From Actinobacteria bacterium IMCC26103 (GTDB lineage: Bacteria > Actinomycetota > Actinomycetes > Nanopelagicales > Nanopelagicaceae): a stretch of 64,000 nucleotides of DNA. Position 1 is the first letter of the stretch; every line of letters begins with the position of its first letter. Of this stretch, positions 21,138-30,978 are shown piece after piece. The notes below the pieces were generated by a model that was not told where the DNA came from, did not search any database, and was given only the letters and a program-made list of their open reading frames with translations. Both the position numbers and the translations under genes were made by a program. Location: the NCBI GenBank assembly GCA_002284875.1, contig CP015604.1, positions 496,001-560,000 of the forward strand, in the 5' to 3' direction.

Positions 21138-21141
21138 ACGT

Positions 21142-21546
21142 ATGACAATGACAGATCCGATCGCAGACATGTTGACACGTCTGCGCAACGCGAACTCTGC
21201 CTACCATGAATCGGTTTCAATGCCATCATCGTCGGTAAAGACTCGTATTGCAGAAATCCTCCAAAAAGAGGGTTTCATTGCAGGCTTCCGCGTTGAAGCA
21301 TCAACAAATGGCGTTGGAAAAGACTTAGTTCTTGACCTTAAATTCGGCACAAACCGTGAGCGTTCAATCGCCGGTCTACGTCGCGTTAGCAAGCCAGGAC
21401 TTCGCGTTTACGCAAAGTCAACTGCGCTTCCTAAAGTTCTTGGAGGTCTTGGCGTTGCCATTATCTCAACTTCATCTGGATTGCTTACTGATAAGCAAGC
21501 CAACAAACAGGGTGTAGGCGGAGAAGTTCTCGCCTACGTATGGTGA
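21142..21546 (+). CDS. rpsH: 30S ribosomal protein S8
   Basis: Central-domain assembly protein, 134 residues. It begins [18 protein letters not shown]; an ATG at 21148 would remove two residues, but the longer form is usual in actinobacteria. Conserved parts are [11 protein letters not shown] and the C-terminal [31 protein letters not shown]. In E. coli, S8 represses the spc operon. Confidence 0.98.
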   Translation: MTMTDPIADMLTRLRNANSAYHESVSMPSSSVKTRIAEILQKEGFIAGFRVEASTNGVGKDLVLDLKFGTNRERSIAGLRRVSKPGLRVYAKSTALPKVLGGLGVAIISTSSGLLTDKQANKQGVGGEVLAYVW

Positions 21547-21552
21547 TCGAAT

Positions 21553-22092
21553 ATGTCACGTATCGGTCGTATGCCAATTACGCTTCCTGCTGGTGTTGAA
21601 GTAACTATCGCAGGTCAGAACGTTGCAGTTAAGGGACCAAAGGGTTCACTAACTCTTAACGTTGCTGAGCCAATCCAAGTTTCACAAGCAGCAGGTGTTA
21701 TCACCGTTGCTCGTCCAAATGAAGAGCGCGTAACTCGCTCACTTCATGGCCTATCTCGCACACTTGTTGCCAACATGGTTACAGGTGTAACAACTGGTTA
21801 CACACTAACTATCGACATCGTCGGTGTTGGTTACCGTGTTGCAGAAAAGGGTAAGGATCTTGAATTCTTGCTCGGATATAGCCACCCAGTTCCATTCCCA
21901 GCACCCGAAGGAATCTCTTTCAAGGTTGAATCACCAACCAAGTTGCACATCACAGGTATTGATAAGCAACTAGTTGGCGAAGTAGCAGCCAAGATTAAGA
22001 AGCTCCGTAAGGCAGATCCTTATAAGGGCAAGGGCCTACGTTTGGCAGGCGAAGTTGTTCGCCGTAAGCAAGGAAAGACAGGTAAGAAGTAA
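21553..22092 (+). CDS. rplF: 50S ribosomal protein L6
   Basis: Large-subunit protein near the sarcin-ricin loop, 179 residues, with two repeated alpha/beta domains. It begins [17 protein letters not shown] and contains KGPKGSLTL, the central [14 protein letters not shown] and the C-terminal [25 protein letters not shown]. Six bases separate it from rpsH; the ribosome site is weak, so coupling is likely. Confidence 0.98.
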   Translation: MSRIGRMPITLPAGVEVTIAGQNVAVKGPKGSLTLNVAEPIQVSQAAGVITVARPNEERVTRSLHGLSRTLVANMVTGVTTGYTLTIDIVGVGYRVAEKGKDLEFLLGYSHPVPFPAPEGISFKVESPTKLHITGIDKQLVGEVAAKIKKLRKADPYKGKGLRLAGEVVRRKQGKTGKK

Positions 22093-22469
22093 TGGCAATC
22101 GGTGTAAAAGTCCGCAAGGGGTCAGCAACTAATGCTCGCGCCCGTCGTCACTTCCGCGTACGCAAGAAGGTCTCCGGAACTCCTGAGCGTCCACGTCTAG
22201 TCGTTTCTCGCTCTGCCCGTCATCTCTTCGTTCAACTAATTGATGACACACAAGGTAAGACACTGGCTTATGCATCAACAATGGAGGAAGGCCTCCGTAA
22301 GGCAACTGGCGATAAGACTGCAAAGTCTCGCGAAGTTGGTGCGTTGATCGCAAAGCGTGGCAAAGAAGCTGGTGTTTCACTAGTTGTATTTGACCGCGCA
22401 GGAAATAAGTACACAGGTCGTATTGCAGCACTTGCAGACAGTGCACGAGAGAACGGATTGGAGTTCTAA
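22092..22469 (+). CDS. rplR: 50S ribosomal protein L18
   Basis: 5S rRNA-binding protein, 125 residues. Motifs: [34 protein letters not shown] and [21 protein letters not shown]. One-base overlaps with rplF and rpsE on either side. Confidence 0.98.
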   Translation: MAIGVKVRKGSATNARARRHFRVRKKVSGTPERPRLVVSRSARHLFVQLIDDTQGKTLAYASTMEEGLRKATGDKTAKSREVGALIAKRGKEAGVSLVVFDRAGNKYTGRIAALADSARENGLEF

Positions 22470-23098
22470 TGGCTGAAAATCCAACAACCGCAACTGCACC
22501 AGGTAGCGCACCAGACAATAAAGGCCGTGGCCGCGGAAACGGCGAACGCCGTGAACGTCGCGACGATCGTGAAAAAGATAAGTCTCCATACATGGAGCGC
22601 GTTGTCTTTATCAACCGTGTTTCTAAAGTTGTAAAGGGTGGACGTCGTTTCTCATTCACCGCACTAGTAGTTGTCGGCGACGGCAATGGCACAGTCGGTA
22701 TTGGTTACGGAAAGTCCAAGGAAGTTCCACAAGCGATCGCTAAAGCTGTCGAAGAAGCAAAAAAGTCATTCTTCGTAGTTCCACGCGTTCAAGGAACAGT
22801 TCCTCACCCAGTACAAGGTGAGACAGCAGCCGGCGTAGTTCTACTTCGTCCAGCTAGCCCAGGTACCGGAGTAATCGCCGGTGGTCCTGTCCGTGCAGTA
22901 CTTGAATGTGCTGGCATCTCAGATGTATTGACCAAGTCACTCGGATCTAACAATGCAATCAACATGGTTCATGCAACTGTTGCTGCACTGAAGATGCTCG
23001 AGTCGCCAGCAGCAATCGCTGCTCGACGTGGACTTGCACTTGAAGATGTTGCACCTGCAGCAATTATCCGCGCTTCACAGATGACAGTTGGTGCCTAA
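22469..23098 (+). CDS. rpsE: 30S ribosomal protein S5
   Basis: Small-subunit fidelity protein, 209 residues. The first 40 residues are a charged Arg/Asp/Gly-rich extension found in actinobacterial S5. The core shows the spectinomycin loop [21 protein letters not shown] and [26 protein letters not shown]. One-base overlaps with rplR and rpmD. Confidence 0.98.
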   Translation: MAENPTTATAPGSAPDNKGRGRGNGERRERRDDREKDKSPYMERVVFINRVSKVVKGGRRFSFTALVVVGDGNGTVGIGYGKSKEVPQAIAKAVEEAKKSFFVVPRVQGTVPHPVQGETAAGVVLLRPASPGTGVIAGGPVRAVLECAGISDVLTKSLGSNNAINMVHATVAALKMLESPAAIAARRGLALEDVAPAAIIRASQMTVGA

Positions 23099-23280
23099 TG
23101 CCACGTTTAAAAGTAACTCAAATTAAATCTAAGGTCGGTAACAAACCTGAGATTCGCGAGACCTTGCGTTCACTTGGTCTAAAGCGCATCAACGATGTTG
23201 TCGTCAAAGAAGATCGTCCAGAAATTCGTGGCATGGTGTACGCAGCACGCCACTTGATCAAGGTTGAGGAGGTCGAATAA
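23098..23280 (+). CDS. rpmD: 50S ribosomal protein L30
   Basis: Small large-subunit protein, 60 residues. It shows [28 protein letters not shown] and ends [15 protein letters not shown]. It is joined to rpsE by a one-base overlap, and rplO starts two bases after its stop. Confidence 0.97.
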   Translation: MPRLKVTQIKSKVGNKPEIRETLRSLGLKRINDVVVKEDRPEIRGMVYAARHLIKVEEVE

Positions 23281-23282
23281 AG

Positions 23283-23723
23283 ATGACGCTAAAACTTCAT
23301 CACCTTCGTCCAGCACCCGGTGCTAAGAAAGCTAAGACTCGTAAGGGTCGCGGTGAAGCATCAAAGGGTAAGACCGCCGGTCGCGGAGGCAAGGGAACTC
23401 ATGCACGTAACACTGTTCGCCCAGGTTTTGAGGGTGGCCAGCTTCCGTTGGTTATGCGTTTGCCTAAGCTTCGCGGCTTTAAGAACCCAGCACGTATTGA
23501 GTACCAAGCAGTTAACGTTGCAACAATTAATGATCTCTTCCCTAAGGGTGGAGAAGTTACAGTTGCAGATTTAATCGCAAAGGGCGCAGTACGCGATAGC
23601 TTGCCGGTAAAGGTCCTTGGCAATGGCGATATCGCCGTCAAGGTTTCAATTACAGCGCACGCTTTCTCAGCATCAGCAGTTGAAAAAATTGCTGCCGCTG
23701 GTGGTTCCACAAAAGTTCTATAA
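23283..23723 (+). CDS. rplO: 50S ribosomal protein L15
   Basis: Late-assembly 23S-binding protein, 146 residues. The basic Gly-rich N-terminus ([35 protein letters not shown]) and the fold core [21 protein letters not shown] are clear. GAGGAGG in the end of rpmD serves as ribosome site. Confidence 0.98.
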   Translation: MTLKLHHLRPAPGAKKAKTRKGRGEASKGKTAGRGGKGTHARNTVRPGFEGGQLPLVMRLPKLRGFKNPARIEYQAVNVATINDLFPKGGEVTVADLIAKGAVRDSLPVKVLGNGDIAVKVSITAHAFSASAVEKIAAAGGSTKVL

Positions 23724-23761
23724 GACTTCACATACGTTGATTTGATAGAGGGAGAAGATTG

Positions 23762-25057
23762 ATGCTTTCAGCATTTGGAATGGCTTTTAAGACACCAGAT
23801 CTGCGCAAAAAGATCTTCTTCACTCTCTCAATCATGGCCTTGTTCCGTTTTGGTTCTGTTGTTCCAACACCAGGTGTTTCATACGGCGCAGTTCAGAGCT
23901 GTTTAAAGCAAGTACAAAGCGGCGGATTATTTGGTTTGATCAACCTCTTCTCAGGTGGAGCGTTGATTCAGCTCTCTGTTTTTGCACTTGGAATCATGCC
24001 TTACATCACCAGCTCAATTATTATTCAACTTCTTACTGTAGTTATCCCGCGCTTTGAAACTCTAAAGGCTGAAGGACAGTCAGGTACTGCCAAGTTAACT
24101 CAGTACACCCGTTACCTAACTATTGGTCTTGCAATCTTGCAGTCAACTGGTTTGGTTGCCGTCGCTCGCACACCTGGTCGTTTGATCTCAGGCTGTAACG
24201 AAGCGATCATTCCTGATACCTCATGGCAACGTATCGTCACCATGATCGTGATCATGACCGCTGGTACTTCTGTCATCATGTGGCTCGGTGAATTGATTAC
24301 AGATCGCGGTATCGGTAACGGTATGTCGATCCTTATCTTCACATCTATTGCAGCCGGTTTCCCAAGCCAGCTCTGGAGCATCAAAGTTCAAAAGGGCCTC
24401 TTTGCATTCCTAGTTGTTATGGCAGTTGGTATCGCAGTTGTTGCAGCCGTTGTATTCGTTGAGCAAGCCCAGCGCCGTATTCCAGTCCAATACGCAAAGC
24501 GCATGGTTGGACGTCAGGCATACGGCGGAACCAGTACCTATATACCAATTAAGGTAAACCAAGCTGGCGTTATCCCAGTTATCTTCGCATCCTCACTTCT
24601 ATATATTCCATCTTTGATCGTTAACTTCACCAATAGCCAAGCCGCTTGGGCAGTTTGGATCTCACGTAACTTAGTAAAGGGTGATCACCCAATTTATATC
24701 TTCGCTTACTCAGCGTTAATTATCTTCTTCACCTACTTCTATGTAGCAATTACCTTTAACCCAGATGAAGTCGCAGATAATATGAAGAAGTACGGTGGAT
24801 TTATTCCAGGTATACGTGCCGGTCGTCCGACATCTGAATATCTACAATATGTTCTATCGCGCATCACAGCCCCTGGTGCTCTATATCTTGCACTAGTTGC
24901 GATTATTCCAATTGGAGCTTTGATCATCTTCGGTGCAACTCAAAACTTCCCATTCGGCGGAACTGCGATCTTGATCGTGGTTGGCGTTGGTTTAGATACT
25001 GCAAAGCAGATCGAAAGCCAGTTGCAACAGCGTTCATATGAGGGGTTCTTGCGCTAA
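23762..25057 (+). CDS. secY: Protein translocase subunit SecY
   Basis: Channel subunit of the Sec translocon in the cytoplasmic membrane, 431 residues with ten hydrophobic segments. It starts LSAFGMAFKTPDLRKKIFFTL and has SGGALIQLSVFALGIMPYITSSIIIQLL in TM2 and GNGMSILIFTSIAAGFP later. I chose ATG 23762 over TTG 23759 because GGGAG (23750-23754) then lies seven bases away. It overlaps adk by one base, in the conserved secY-adk-map order. Confidence 0.98.
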   Translation: MLSAFGMAFKTPDLRKKIFFTLSIMALFRFGSVVPTPGVSYGAVQSCLKQVQSGGLFGLINLFSGGALIQLSVFALGIMPYITSSIIIQLLTVVIPRFETLKAEGQSGTAKLTQYTRYLTIGLAILQSTGLVAVARTPGRLISGCNEAIIPDTSWQRIVTMIVIMTAGTSVIMWLGELITDRGIGNGMSILIFTSIAAGFPSQLWSIKVQKGLFAFLVVMAVGIAVVAAVVFVEQAQRRIPVQYAKRMVGRQAYGGTSTYIPIKVNQAGVIPVIFASSLLYIPSLIVNFTNSQAAWAVWISRNLVKGDHPIYIFAYSALIIFFTYFYVAITFNPDEVADNMKKYGGFIPGIRAGRPTSEYLQYVLSRITAPGALYLALVAIIPIGALIIFGATQNFPFGGTAILIVVGVGLDTAKQIESQLQQRSYEGFLR

Positions 25058-25692
25058 TGCGTTTACTCCTGGTTGGACCACCAGGTGCCGGTAAGGGAAC
25101 ACAAGCGCAATTCCTAGCTGCACATTATTCGATTCCGCATATTTCAACTGGCGATATCTTTCGCGCCAATTTAAAAGCGGGAACTGATTTAGGAAATCAA
25201 GCGAAAGCATTTATGGATCGTGGCGAACTTGTTCCTGATTCAGTTACAAACGACATGGTCAAAGATCGCTTGACCCATGACGATGTTGCAAATGGATTCT
25301 TACTTGATGGTTATCCCCGTAACGTGGCACAGGCTGATGTCTTGCGCGCATTTCTGGCAGAGAATAAAACTCCGCTACAGGCAGCGCTAGAACTTTCTAT
25401 CGCACCCGAAGAAATCATCAAGCGCCTATCTTCTCGTCGTACCTGTCGTGCCTGCGGTGCTTCATCAGCGGCTGGCGCTACAAACTGTTCTTCTTGCAAC
25501 GGAGCCGATCTTTACCAACGTGAAGACGATAAAGAAGAAGTTATCGCTCGCCGGCTAGAAGTGTATAAAGAACAGACTTCGCCAATTATTGCCTTCTATC
25601 AAAACGAAGGCATTTTGCTAACGATCCCGGCGCTCGGAACAGTTGCGCAAATTACCGATCAGGCAATTACCGCACTTAGCAAACTTGCTTAA
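25057..25692 (+). CDS. adk: Adenylate kinase with zinc-type lid
   Basis: Interconverts ATP, AMP and ADP; 211 residues. P-loop GPPGAGKGTQ at 7-16, AMP-binding STGDIFRA, and LDGYPRN. The LID carries C130-x-x-C133 ... C144-x-x-C147, the four-cysteine zinc arrangement known from many Gram-positive adenylate kinases. The first base overlaps the secY stop; map follows after 13 bases. Confidence 0.97.
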   Translation: MRLLLVGPPGAGKGTQAQFLAAHYSIPHISTGDIFRANLKAGTDLGNQAKAFMDRGELVPDSVTNDMVKDRLTHDDVANGFLLDGYPRNVAQADVLRAFLAENKTPLQAALELSIAPEEIIKRLSSRRTCRACGASSAAGATNCSSCNGADLYQREDDKEEVIARRLEVYKEQTSPIIAFYQNEGILLTIPALGTVAQITDQAITALSKLA

Positions 25693-25705
25693 TTAAGGTA
25701 ATCAC

Positions 25706-26518
25706 ATGGCGATTCAGATAAAAACCCTTGATCAACTCAAGGTTATGCGCCGTGCTGGATTAGTTGTCGCCGATATTCATCAACAGATTCGCAACGCCAT
25801 CAAACCCGGAATGACCACCAGCGCACTCGACACAATTGCGGCCGCCTGCATTAAGCGCAATGGAGCCACTCCAAACTTTTTAAATTATCACGGCTTTCCA
25901 GCCAGCATCTGCGTGTCGATCAATGATGAGATTGTTCACGGAATTCCTGGAGATCGCATAATCAACGATGGTGATCTAGTTTCAATTGATTGCGGTGCAA
26001 TTATCGATGGCTGGCATGGCGATGCCGCATTTTCAATTGGCGTCGGCACAGTTGATCCACAAGATCAGAAGATGATGGATGTCTGCGAAGAATCTATGTG
26101 GCGCGGGATTGCTGCTGGCCACGTTGGTGCACGTTTAACAGATATAAGTCACGCCATTGAAAGTTATATCGATTCGCAAGGTAAGTACGGAATCTTGCAA
26201 GAATACGGTGGCCATGGCATCGGTACCGAGATGCATCAAGAGCCACATGTGCTTAACTTTGGAAAACGCGGCAATGGCCCAGAACTCATTGTGGGTATGG
26301 CACTTGCGATCGAACCGATGATTACTCGTGGCACCCATAAGACAAAAGTTCTAAGTGATGACTGGACAGTTGTATCGCAAGATAAATCACGCGGTGCGCA
26401 CTTTGAGCATTCCTTTGCCTTATTGCCTGATGGAAAGCCATTTGTATTGACCGCACCAGATGGTGGGCGCGAGAAATTGGGCAACCTAGGTGTATTGGTA
26501 TCAAATCAACTTGATTAA
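25706..26518 (+). CDS. map: Methionine aminopeptidase, type I
   Basis: Removes the initiator methionine from new proteins; 270 residues. The five metal ligands are visible: D95, D106, H170, E203 and E234, with substrate-side H78. Conserved runs are CVSINDEIVHGIP, SIDCGAI-DGWHGD and GGHGIGTEMHQEP. It is the last gene of the spc block before the inserted segment. Normally infA would come next. Confidence 0.97.
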   Translation: MAIQIKTLDQLKVMRRAGLVVADIHQQIRNAIKPGMTTSALDTIAAACIKRNGATPNFLNYHGFPASICVSINDEIVHGIPGDRIINDGDLVSIDCGAIIDGWHGDAAFSIGVGTVDPQDQKMMDVCEESMWRGIAAGHVGARLTDISHAIESYIDSQGKYGILQEYGGHGIGTEMHQEPHVLNFGKRGNGPELIVGMALAIEPMITRGTHKTKVLSDDWTVVSQDKSRGAHFEHSFALLPDGKPFVLTAPDGGREKLGNLGVLVSNQLD

Positions 26519-26648
26519 GCCTGACAGGGTGCCCTACCTCACAAAAAAAAGCCGAAACGTTATATAAAACCCTTACCCAAACGCTCAGCAATCTCTAATC
26601 TAACGTTTACCCCATCCCTCGTGGGCCAAACTTTAAAGGAGAGTCTCA

Positions 26649-27773
26649 ATGTTGAGAAAGAAAATTGCTGGTGCGGTAATCGCATCTGTTGCAATTGCTA
26701 TGGTGGTTACAGTTTCACCACAGGCAAACGCAGCGCTTAAGGCACCAACTGCGGCTAACGTTGGTGATGATTGCGTAACCGCAGGTCGCGTTGCCAAAGG
26801 TCGCGGAGTAAATGGTTCAGATTTAACTTGTACAAATGTAACTACCGGTACTGCAGCTGGCACCCGTCGCTGGTGGTATGCCGACATGAAGCCGTTTGGT
26901 TCAGTTGAATGGGTATCTTCATCTGCAATCGGTGGTGGCTACGGAACTACAGCTATCGCAATTGGCGACGCTATGAAAAAAGAAGGTCTGCTCAAGGATT
27001 ACACAGTTACCTATAAGACTAATGCTCCGCTAGGTCTTGGTTACTTCTATGATCAAAAGGGCCGTAATGATATTTTTGCGATCACTGGTTTTGCTATGCC
27101 AGGTGGTCTTGCCACTAACGGTTCAAAGCTCACAATTACAACTGCGAATGCAGTTGCCGGAATCATGCGCGAAGCAGAAGCTTTCGCAGTTCCTACAGGC
27201 TCTAAGTACCGCACCATCAATGACTTGCTCGATGACATCAAGGCCAACCCAAAGACTGTTGCCATCGGTGGCGGTAACTACGGCGGCGTTGACCACGTAA
27301 CTGTGGCAACGCTTGCTGCAACAGTTGGCGTTAAGGCCACAGACCTTAACTACATTCCTTACTCAGGTGGCGGAACACTTACACCAGATGTAATCGGTGG
27401 ACGCGTAGCAGTTGGTATTTCTGGAACTTCAGAATTCTCTTCCTACGTAGCGGCCGGCAAGATGCGTATTTTGGCTGTCACATCACCTAAGCCACTTAAG
27501 GTAATCAAGGGTAAGACTTTGGTTCAACAAGGGGTAGATCTTACTTTCGGTAACTGGCGCGGAATTCTTGCTCCAGCAGATCTATCACCAGCTGATCTTC
27601 TAAATACTTTGAAGGTTATCGACACACTTCATGCCAGCGATTCCTGGAAAGATACCCTGGTTGCAAAATCATGGATCGATGAATATCGCGTAGGAAATGC
27701 GTTCTCATCTTGGATTAAGACAGAGAACACAGCGATTATCAAAGTATTAACTGATTTCAAGTTGGTTAAGTAA
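26649..27773 (+). CDS. tctC: Tripartite tricarboxylate transporter, binding protein TctC
   Basis: Extracytoplasmic solute receptor of the Bug/TctC family, 374 residues. AAGGAGAG precedes the ATG. Residues 1-32 form a signal peptide (IAGAVIASVAIAMVVTV, cut after NAA). Residues 35-62 form a Cys-pair module (CVTAGRV...GSDLTC) not usual in Bug proteins. The receptor fold follows, with SSAIGGGYGTTA, NLYIPYSGGGT-like sequence (LNYIPYSGGGTLTPDVIGG) and GNWRGILAPADL. Typical ligands of the family are citrate, other carboxylates or aromatic acids; the ligand here cannot be read. A small CGTC-A6-GACG stem follows the stop. Confidence 0.88.
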   Translation: MLRKKIAGAVIASVAIAMVVTVSPQANAALKAPTAANVGDDCVTAGRVAKGRGVNGSDLTCTNVTTGTAAGTRRWWYADMKPFGSVEWVSSSAIGGGYGTTAIAIGDAMKKEGLLKDYTVTYKTNAPLGLGYFYDQKGRNDIFAITGFAMPGGLATNGSKLTITTANAVAGIMREAEAFAVPTGSKYRTINDLLDDIKANPKTVAIGGGNYGGVDHVTVATLAATVGVKATDLNYIPYSGGGTLTPDVIGGRVAVGISGTSEFSSYVAAGKMRILAVTSPKPLKVIKGKTLVQQGVDLTFGNWRGILAPADLSPADLLNTLKVIDTLHASDSWKDTLVAKSWIDEYRVGNAFSSWIKTENTAIIKVLTDFKLVK

Positions 27774-27804
27774 CCGTCAAAAAAGACGAGTTATTATTAA
27801 TCGC

Positions 27805-28296
27805 ATGAAATTGCCTCAAGGCGCAAAGAGTGAGCTCACATTTGTGGGCTCACTCTTTGCTCTTGGCTTCTTAGTTTTCTGGGACACCGCCCGCAGTGAA
27901 ATACCGGCCTTTAACTTAACCGTTAGCCCAAAAGTCTTTCCCTTTGCTATTGCGCTAATTCTTATGGGTTTATGCGCAATCCTATTTATCAGGATCCTGC
28001 GCGGAGATGTCGCTACCCCTGAAGGGCTAGAGCCAGGCGATCCAATTGAAAAATCTGACTATAAAACTTTCGCAATAGTTCTGGCATCGCTATTTGCGTA
28101 CTTACTTTTGATCGAGCGAGCTGGATTTGTTATCGCAGCCTTGGTCACCTTCTTTGGAATCACAGTTGCCTTTGGAAATAAGCGCCATGTTCGGTCGATT
28201 TTATTTGGCACAATATTTATTGTCATTATTTACATTTCATTTACTAAATTTCTACATGTGCAGCTACCAGCTGGAATTTTAGAAGGCATCTTGTGA
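27805..28296 (+). CDS. tctB: Tripartite tricarboxylate transporter, small subunit TctB
   Basis: Small membrane component of the TTT system, 163 residues with four hydrophobic segments (about 12-30, 44-66, 88-105, 112-155). Similarity to TctB is mostly in this architecture and in the motif GLEPGDPIEKSDYKT between TM2 and TM3, so the call rests partly on position between tctC and tctA. It overlaps tctA by four bases. Confidence 0.85.
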   Translation: MKLPQGAKSELTFVGSLFALGFLVFWDTARSEIPAFNLTVSPKVFPFAIALILMGLCAILFIRILRGDVATPEGLEPGDPIEKSDYKTFAIVLASLFAYLLLIERAGFVIAALVTFFGITVAFGNKRHVRSILFGTIFIVIIYISFTKFLHVQLPAGILEGIL

Positions 28297-29804
28297 GTAG
28301 TTTTAATTCGCTGCTCGATGGCTTTGCTAGCGCGCTGACCCTTAGCAATCTCGGCTTTGGCCTGCTTGGAACATTTCTTGGCACGCTAGTCGGTGTATTG
28401 CCGGGCATTGGACCAGCTCTAGCTATTGCTCTGCTCTTACCAATTACTTACACCGTAAGCCCTGCATCAGCGCTAATTATGTTTGCCGCAATTTATTACG
28501 GTGCCATGTATGGCGGATCAACAACATCAATCTTGCTCAATACACCTGGCGAATCAGGTTCGGTAATGACGGCCCTTGAGGGTAACAAGATGGCGCGCAA
28601 CGGAAGAGCAGGCGCGGCTCTGGCAACTGCAGCTATCGGTTCATTTATCGCAGGAACAATTGCAACTGCGATCTTGGCTTTTACTGCGCCATCAATTGCC
28701 GACCTTGCAATCAAAGTTGGTGCGGCAGATTATGTCGCGCTAATGCTTGTGGCATTTACAACTGTTTCTTCACTACTTGGTAGCTCGCAAATACGAGGCT
28801 TTATCTCATTGGCCGTCGGCTTAGTTCTCGGATTAGTTGGCGCTGATCTTCAATCTGGACTTGCCCGTTTAACCTTTGGAAATCAATCTGCGGTGGAAGG
28901 AATCGAAACTGTTCCAGTTATTGTTGCGATCTTCGCGCTGGGTGAGGCGCTTTATATAGCAAGTAGATTTAAAGAAGTCGGCTGGAAAATCTTGCCAATG
29001 AAGGGCAAGGCGCTAATGACGCGTGAGGATTGGAAACGTTCTTGGATGCCATGGCTCCGTGGAACAGCAATTGGCTTTCCACTTGGAGTGATTCCTGCTG
29101 GTGGCTCAGAAGTGCCGACATTTTTAAGTTATGCAGTTGAGAAGAATTTAACAAAACACCCTGAAGAATTTGGCCATGGCGCTATTGAAGGTGTTGCAGG
29201 TCCTGAGGCAGCTAATAATGCAAATGCTGCAGGTGCTTTAGTTCCTCTCTTGGCACTTGGCCTTCCAACTTCGGCCACAGCTGCAGTAATTCTTGTGGCA
29301 TTTCAGACTTATCAAATTCAACCTGGGCCAACGCTCTTTCTTACCAATGGCGCTTTGATTTGGACGCTTATTGCATCGTTATTTATCGGCAACACACTTC
29401 TGTTGGTTTTAAACCTTCCTTTGGTACGCGTTTGGGTACAACTACTTAAAGTTCCGCGCCCGTATCTCTTTGCCGGGATCACAATCTTTGCACTATTGGG
29501 CTCTTACGCTTTAAATACTTCAACCTTTGATGTGCAGGTGGCAATCGCCATTGGCATAGTTGGATTCTTATTCCGTAGATATGGAATGCCGATTACGCCT
29601 TTGATTTTAGGTTTAATTCTGGGGCCTAATCTGGAGCTGCAATTTAGACGCGCGCTTCAAATTAGCGCCGGAGATTACGGAACTCTCTATGCAACCCCAC
29701 TTTCTAAAGTCCTTTATCTAGTTCTGATTGTGGTTATTTTGGGGCCATCTTTGTGGAGTTTGCGCAAGAAGATTGCTAATCGCAAAGGCCATGTCGCGAA
29801 ATAA
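28293..29804 (+). CDS. tctA: Tripartite tricarboxylate transporter, large subunit TctA
   Basis: Large permease of the TTT system, 503 residues with about 11-12 membrane segments. GTG start within a four-base overlap with tctB. Family motifs include [40 protein letters not shown] and [20 protein letters not shown]. It uses the ion gradient to import the TctC-bound carboxylate. The last 14 bases overlap the following MFS gene. Confidence 0.93.
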   Translation: MSSFNSLLDGFASALTLSNLGFGLLGTFLGTLVGVLPGIGPALAIALLLPITYTVSPASALIMFAAIYYGAMYGGSTTSILLNTPGESGSVMTALEGNKMARNGRAGAALATAAIGSFIAGTIATAILAFTAPSIADLAIKVGAADYVALMLVAFTTVSSLLGSSQIRGFISLAVGLVLGLVGADLQSGLARLTFGNQSAVEGIETVPVIVAIFALGEALYIASRFKEVGWKILPMKGKALMTREDWKRSWMPWLRGTAIGFPLGVIPAGGSEVPTFLSYAVEKNLTKHPEEFGHGAIEGVAGPEAANNANAAGALVPLLALGLPTSATAAVILVAFQTYQIQPGPTLFLTNGALIWTLIASLFIGNTLLLVLNLPLVRVWVQLLKVPRPYLFAGITIFALLGSYALNTSTFDVQVAIAIGIVGFLFRRYGMPITPLILGLILGPNLELQFRRALQISAGDYGTLYATPLSKVLYLVLIVVILGPSLWSLRKKIANRKGHVAK

Positions 29805-30957
29805 ACTAGCGCCCTGGGCTAGACCGTTACTGATTAGCTCGACGCTTACTCAAGCCAGCATCTATGTGCTTCGTCCGATGATTACCTATCGAGCTATTGA
29901 GCTACATGCCAGCACGATACAAATTGGAATTGTTGCAGCGCTCTATGCGCTCTTTCCAGTCTTGTTGGCTCTGCAATTTGGATCTTGGGTTGGTAAATTT
30001 GGAGAAGGCAAATTTATTATCGCAGGCACTTTTACGATGGTCCTCACCTCTTTTGCGCTGATCTTCTCAAACTCAATTCTTACTCTGGCGATCGCAACGG
30101 CCTTTGCCGGAGTCGCACATCTGGCATGTATGGTCGGAGGTCAATCCATGGTTGCCTTACGCGCACCACGTGAGAATTATGATCGTTACTTTGGTTATTA
30201 CACCTTTAGCGCAGCCCTCGGTCACTTAGTTGGACCGTTGATTGCGGCAGCAGTAGCTGGTTCAAATGGAACATTGCCCAAATCAACATCAAATGCATTT
30301 CTATTAGGTGGCCTGCTTTGTATCGTGGCGCTGGCGCCAGTAATTGCTTGGCGTAAAGAGAAACCTTCAGTTGTTGCCAAAGTTACAAATGACGGAACTT
30401 ATTCAGCAGCATTAGGGCTTATTAAAAATCCCGGCATATTCGCGGCGATTTATGTCTCGCTCGCAATATCTTCGGTTGCCGATGTATTGGTGGTATTCCT
30501 TCCGCTATTTGGCAGTGAAAATAACTTTTCACCTTATGCGATCGGCATCATCTTGGCCACTAGAGCTGGCACCACGATGATCTCGCGGTTATTTTTAGGA
30601 AGACTTAGTGACAGGTTTTCAACTTATCAATTGTTGATGGTTAGCACTTCCGTCTCAGTCATTGCATGTGCGGCAATGGCATTTGCAAAGACGCCACTTT
30701 CTTTAGGTGTGATTGTATTTATTGCAGGATTTTCACTTGGAGTTGGCCAGCCGTTAACAATGTCTTTGGTTTCGCAGAAAACAGTTGCAAATGAACGAGC
30801 ACTTGCCGTTTCTGCAAGGCTATTGGGAAATAGATTTGGGCAATTCGTTGTCCCAGCAGCAGCTGGTGCGATTGCCGCATCGGCTGGTGCGGGGGGAGTG
30901 TTCATCGGACTGGCCGTACTTTTGGCGACCTCGCTCTTTGGAGCATCTAGCAGGTAA
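29791..30957 (+). CDS. MFS-type transporter
   Basis: Membrane carrier of the major facilitator superfamily, 388 residues, about 12 hydrophobic segments. ATG 29791 gives [18 protein letters not shown]; an in-frame start at 29728 would read deep into tctA and is unlikely. The loop motif LFLGRLSDRFSTYQLL between TM8 and TM9 fits motif A of the family. Overlap with tctA implies coupled expression with the carboxylate importer. Substrate unknown; it could export or import a related compound. Confidence 0.82.
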   Translation: MSRNKLAPWARPLLISSTLTQASIYVLRPMITYRAIELHASTIQIGIVAALYALFPVLLALQFGSWVGKFGEGKFIIAGTFTMVLTSFALIFSNSILTLAIATAFAGVAHLACMVGGQSMVALRAPRENYDRYFGYYTFSAALGHLVGPLIAAAVAGSNGTLPKSTSNAFLLGGLLCIVALAPVIAWRKEKPSVVAKVTNDGTYSAALGLIKNPGIFAAIYVSLAISSVADVLVVFLPLFGSENNFSPYAIGIILATRAGTTMISRLFLGRLSDRFSTYQLLMVSTSVSVIACAAMAFAKTPLSLGVIVFIAGFSLGVGQPLTMSLVSQKTVANERALAVSARLLGNRFGQFVVPAAAGAIAASAGAGGVFIGLAVLLATSLFGASSR

Positions 30958-30978
30958 CCTTCGCTATATGGAGTGCGC

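Noticed and set aside
22129-22692. Minus-strand frame of 187 codons across rplR and rpsE
   Set aside because: Antisense to two certain ribosomal genes with overlapping starts; the translation is low-complexity Ser/Arg/Leu without any motif.
26519-26648. Attachment site or insertion-sequence end at the left border of the accessory block
   Set aside because: No terminal inverted repeat, tRNA fragment or matching copy near the right border (38836-39026) could be found by eye.
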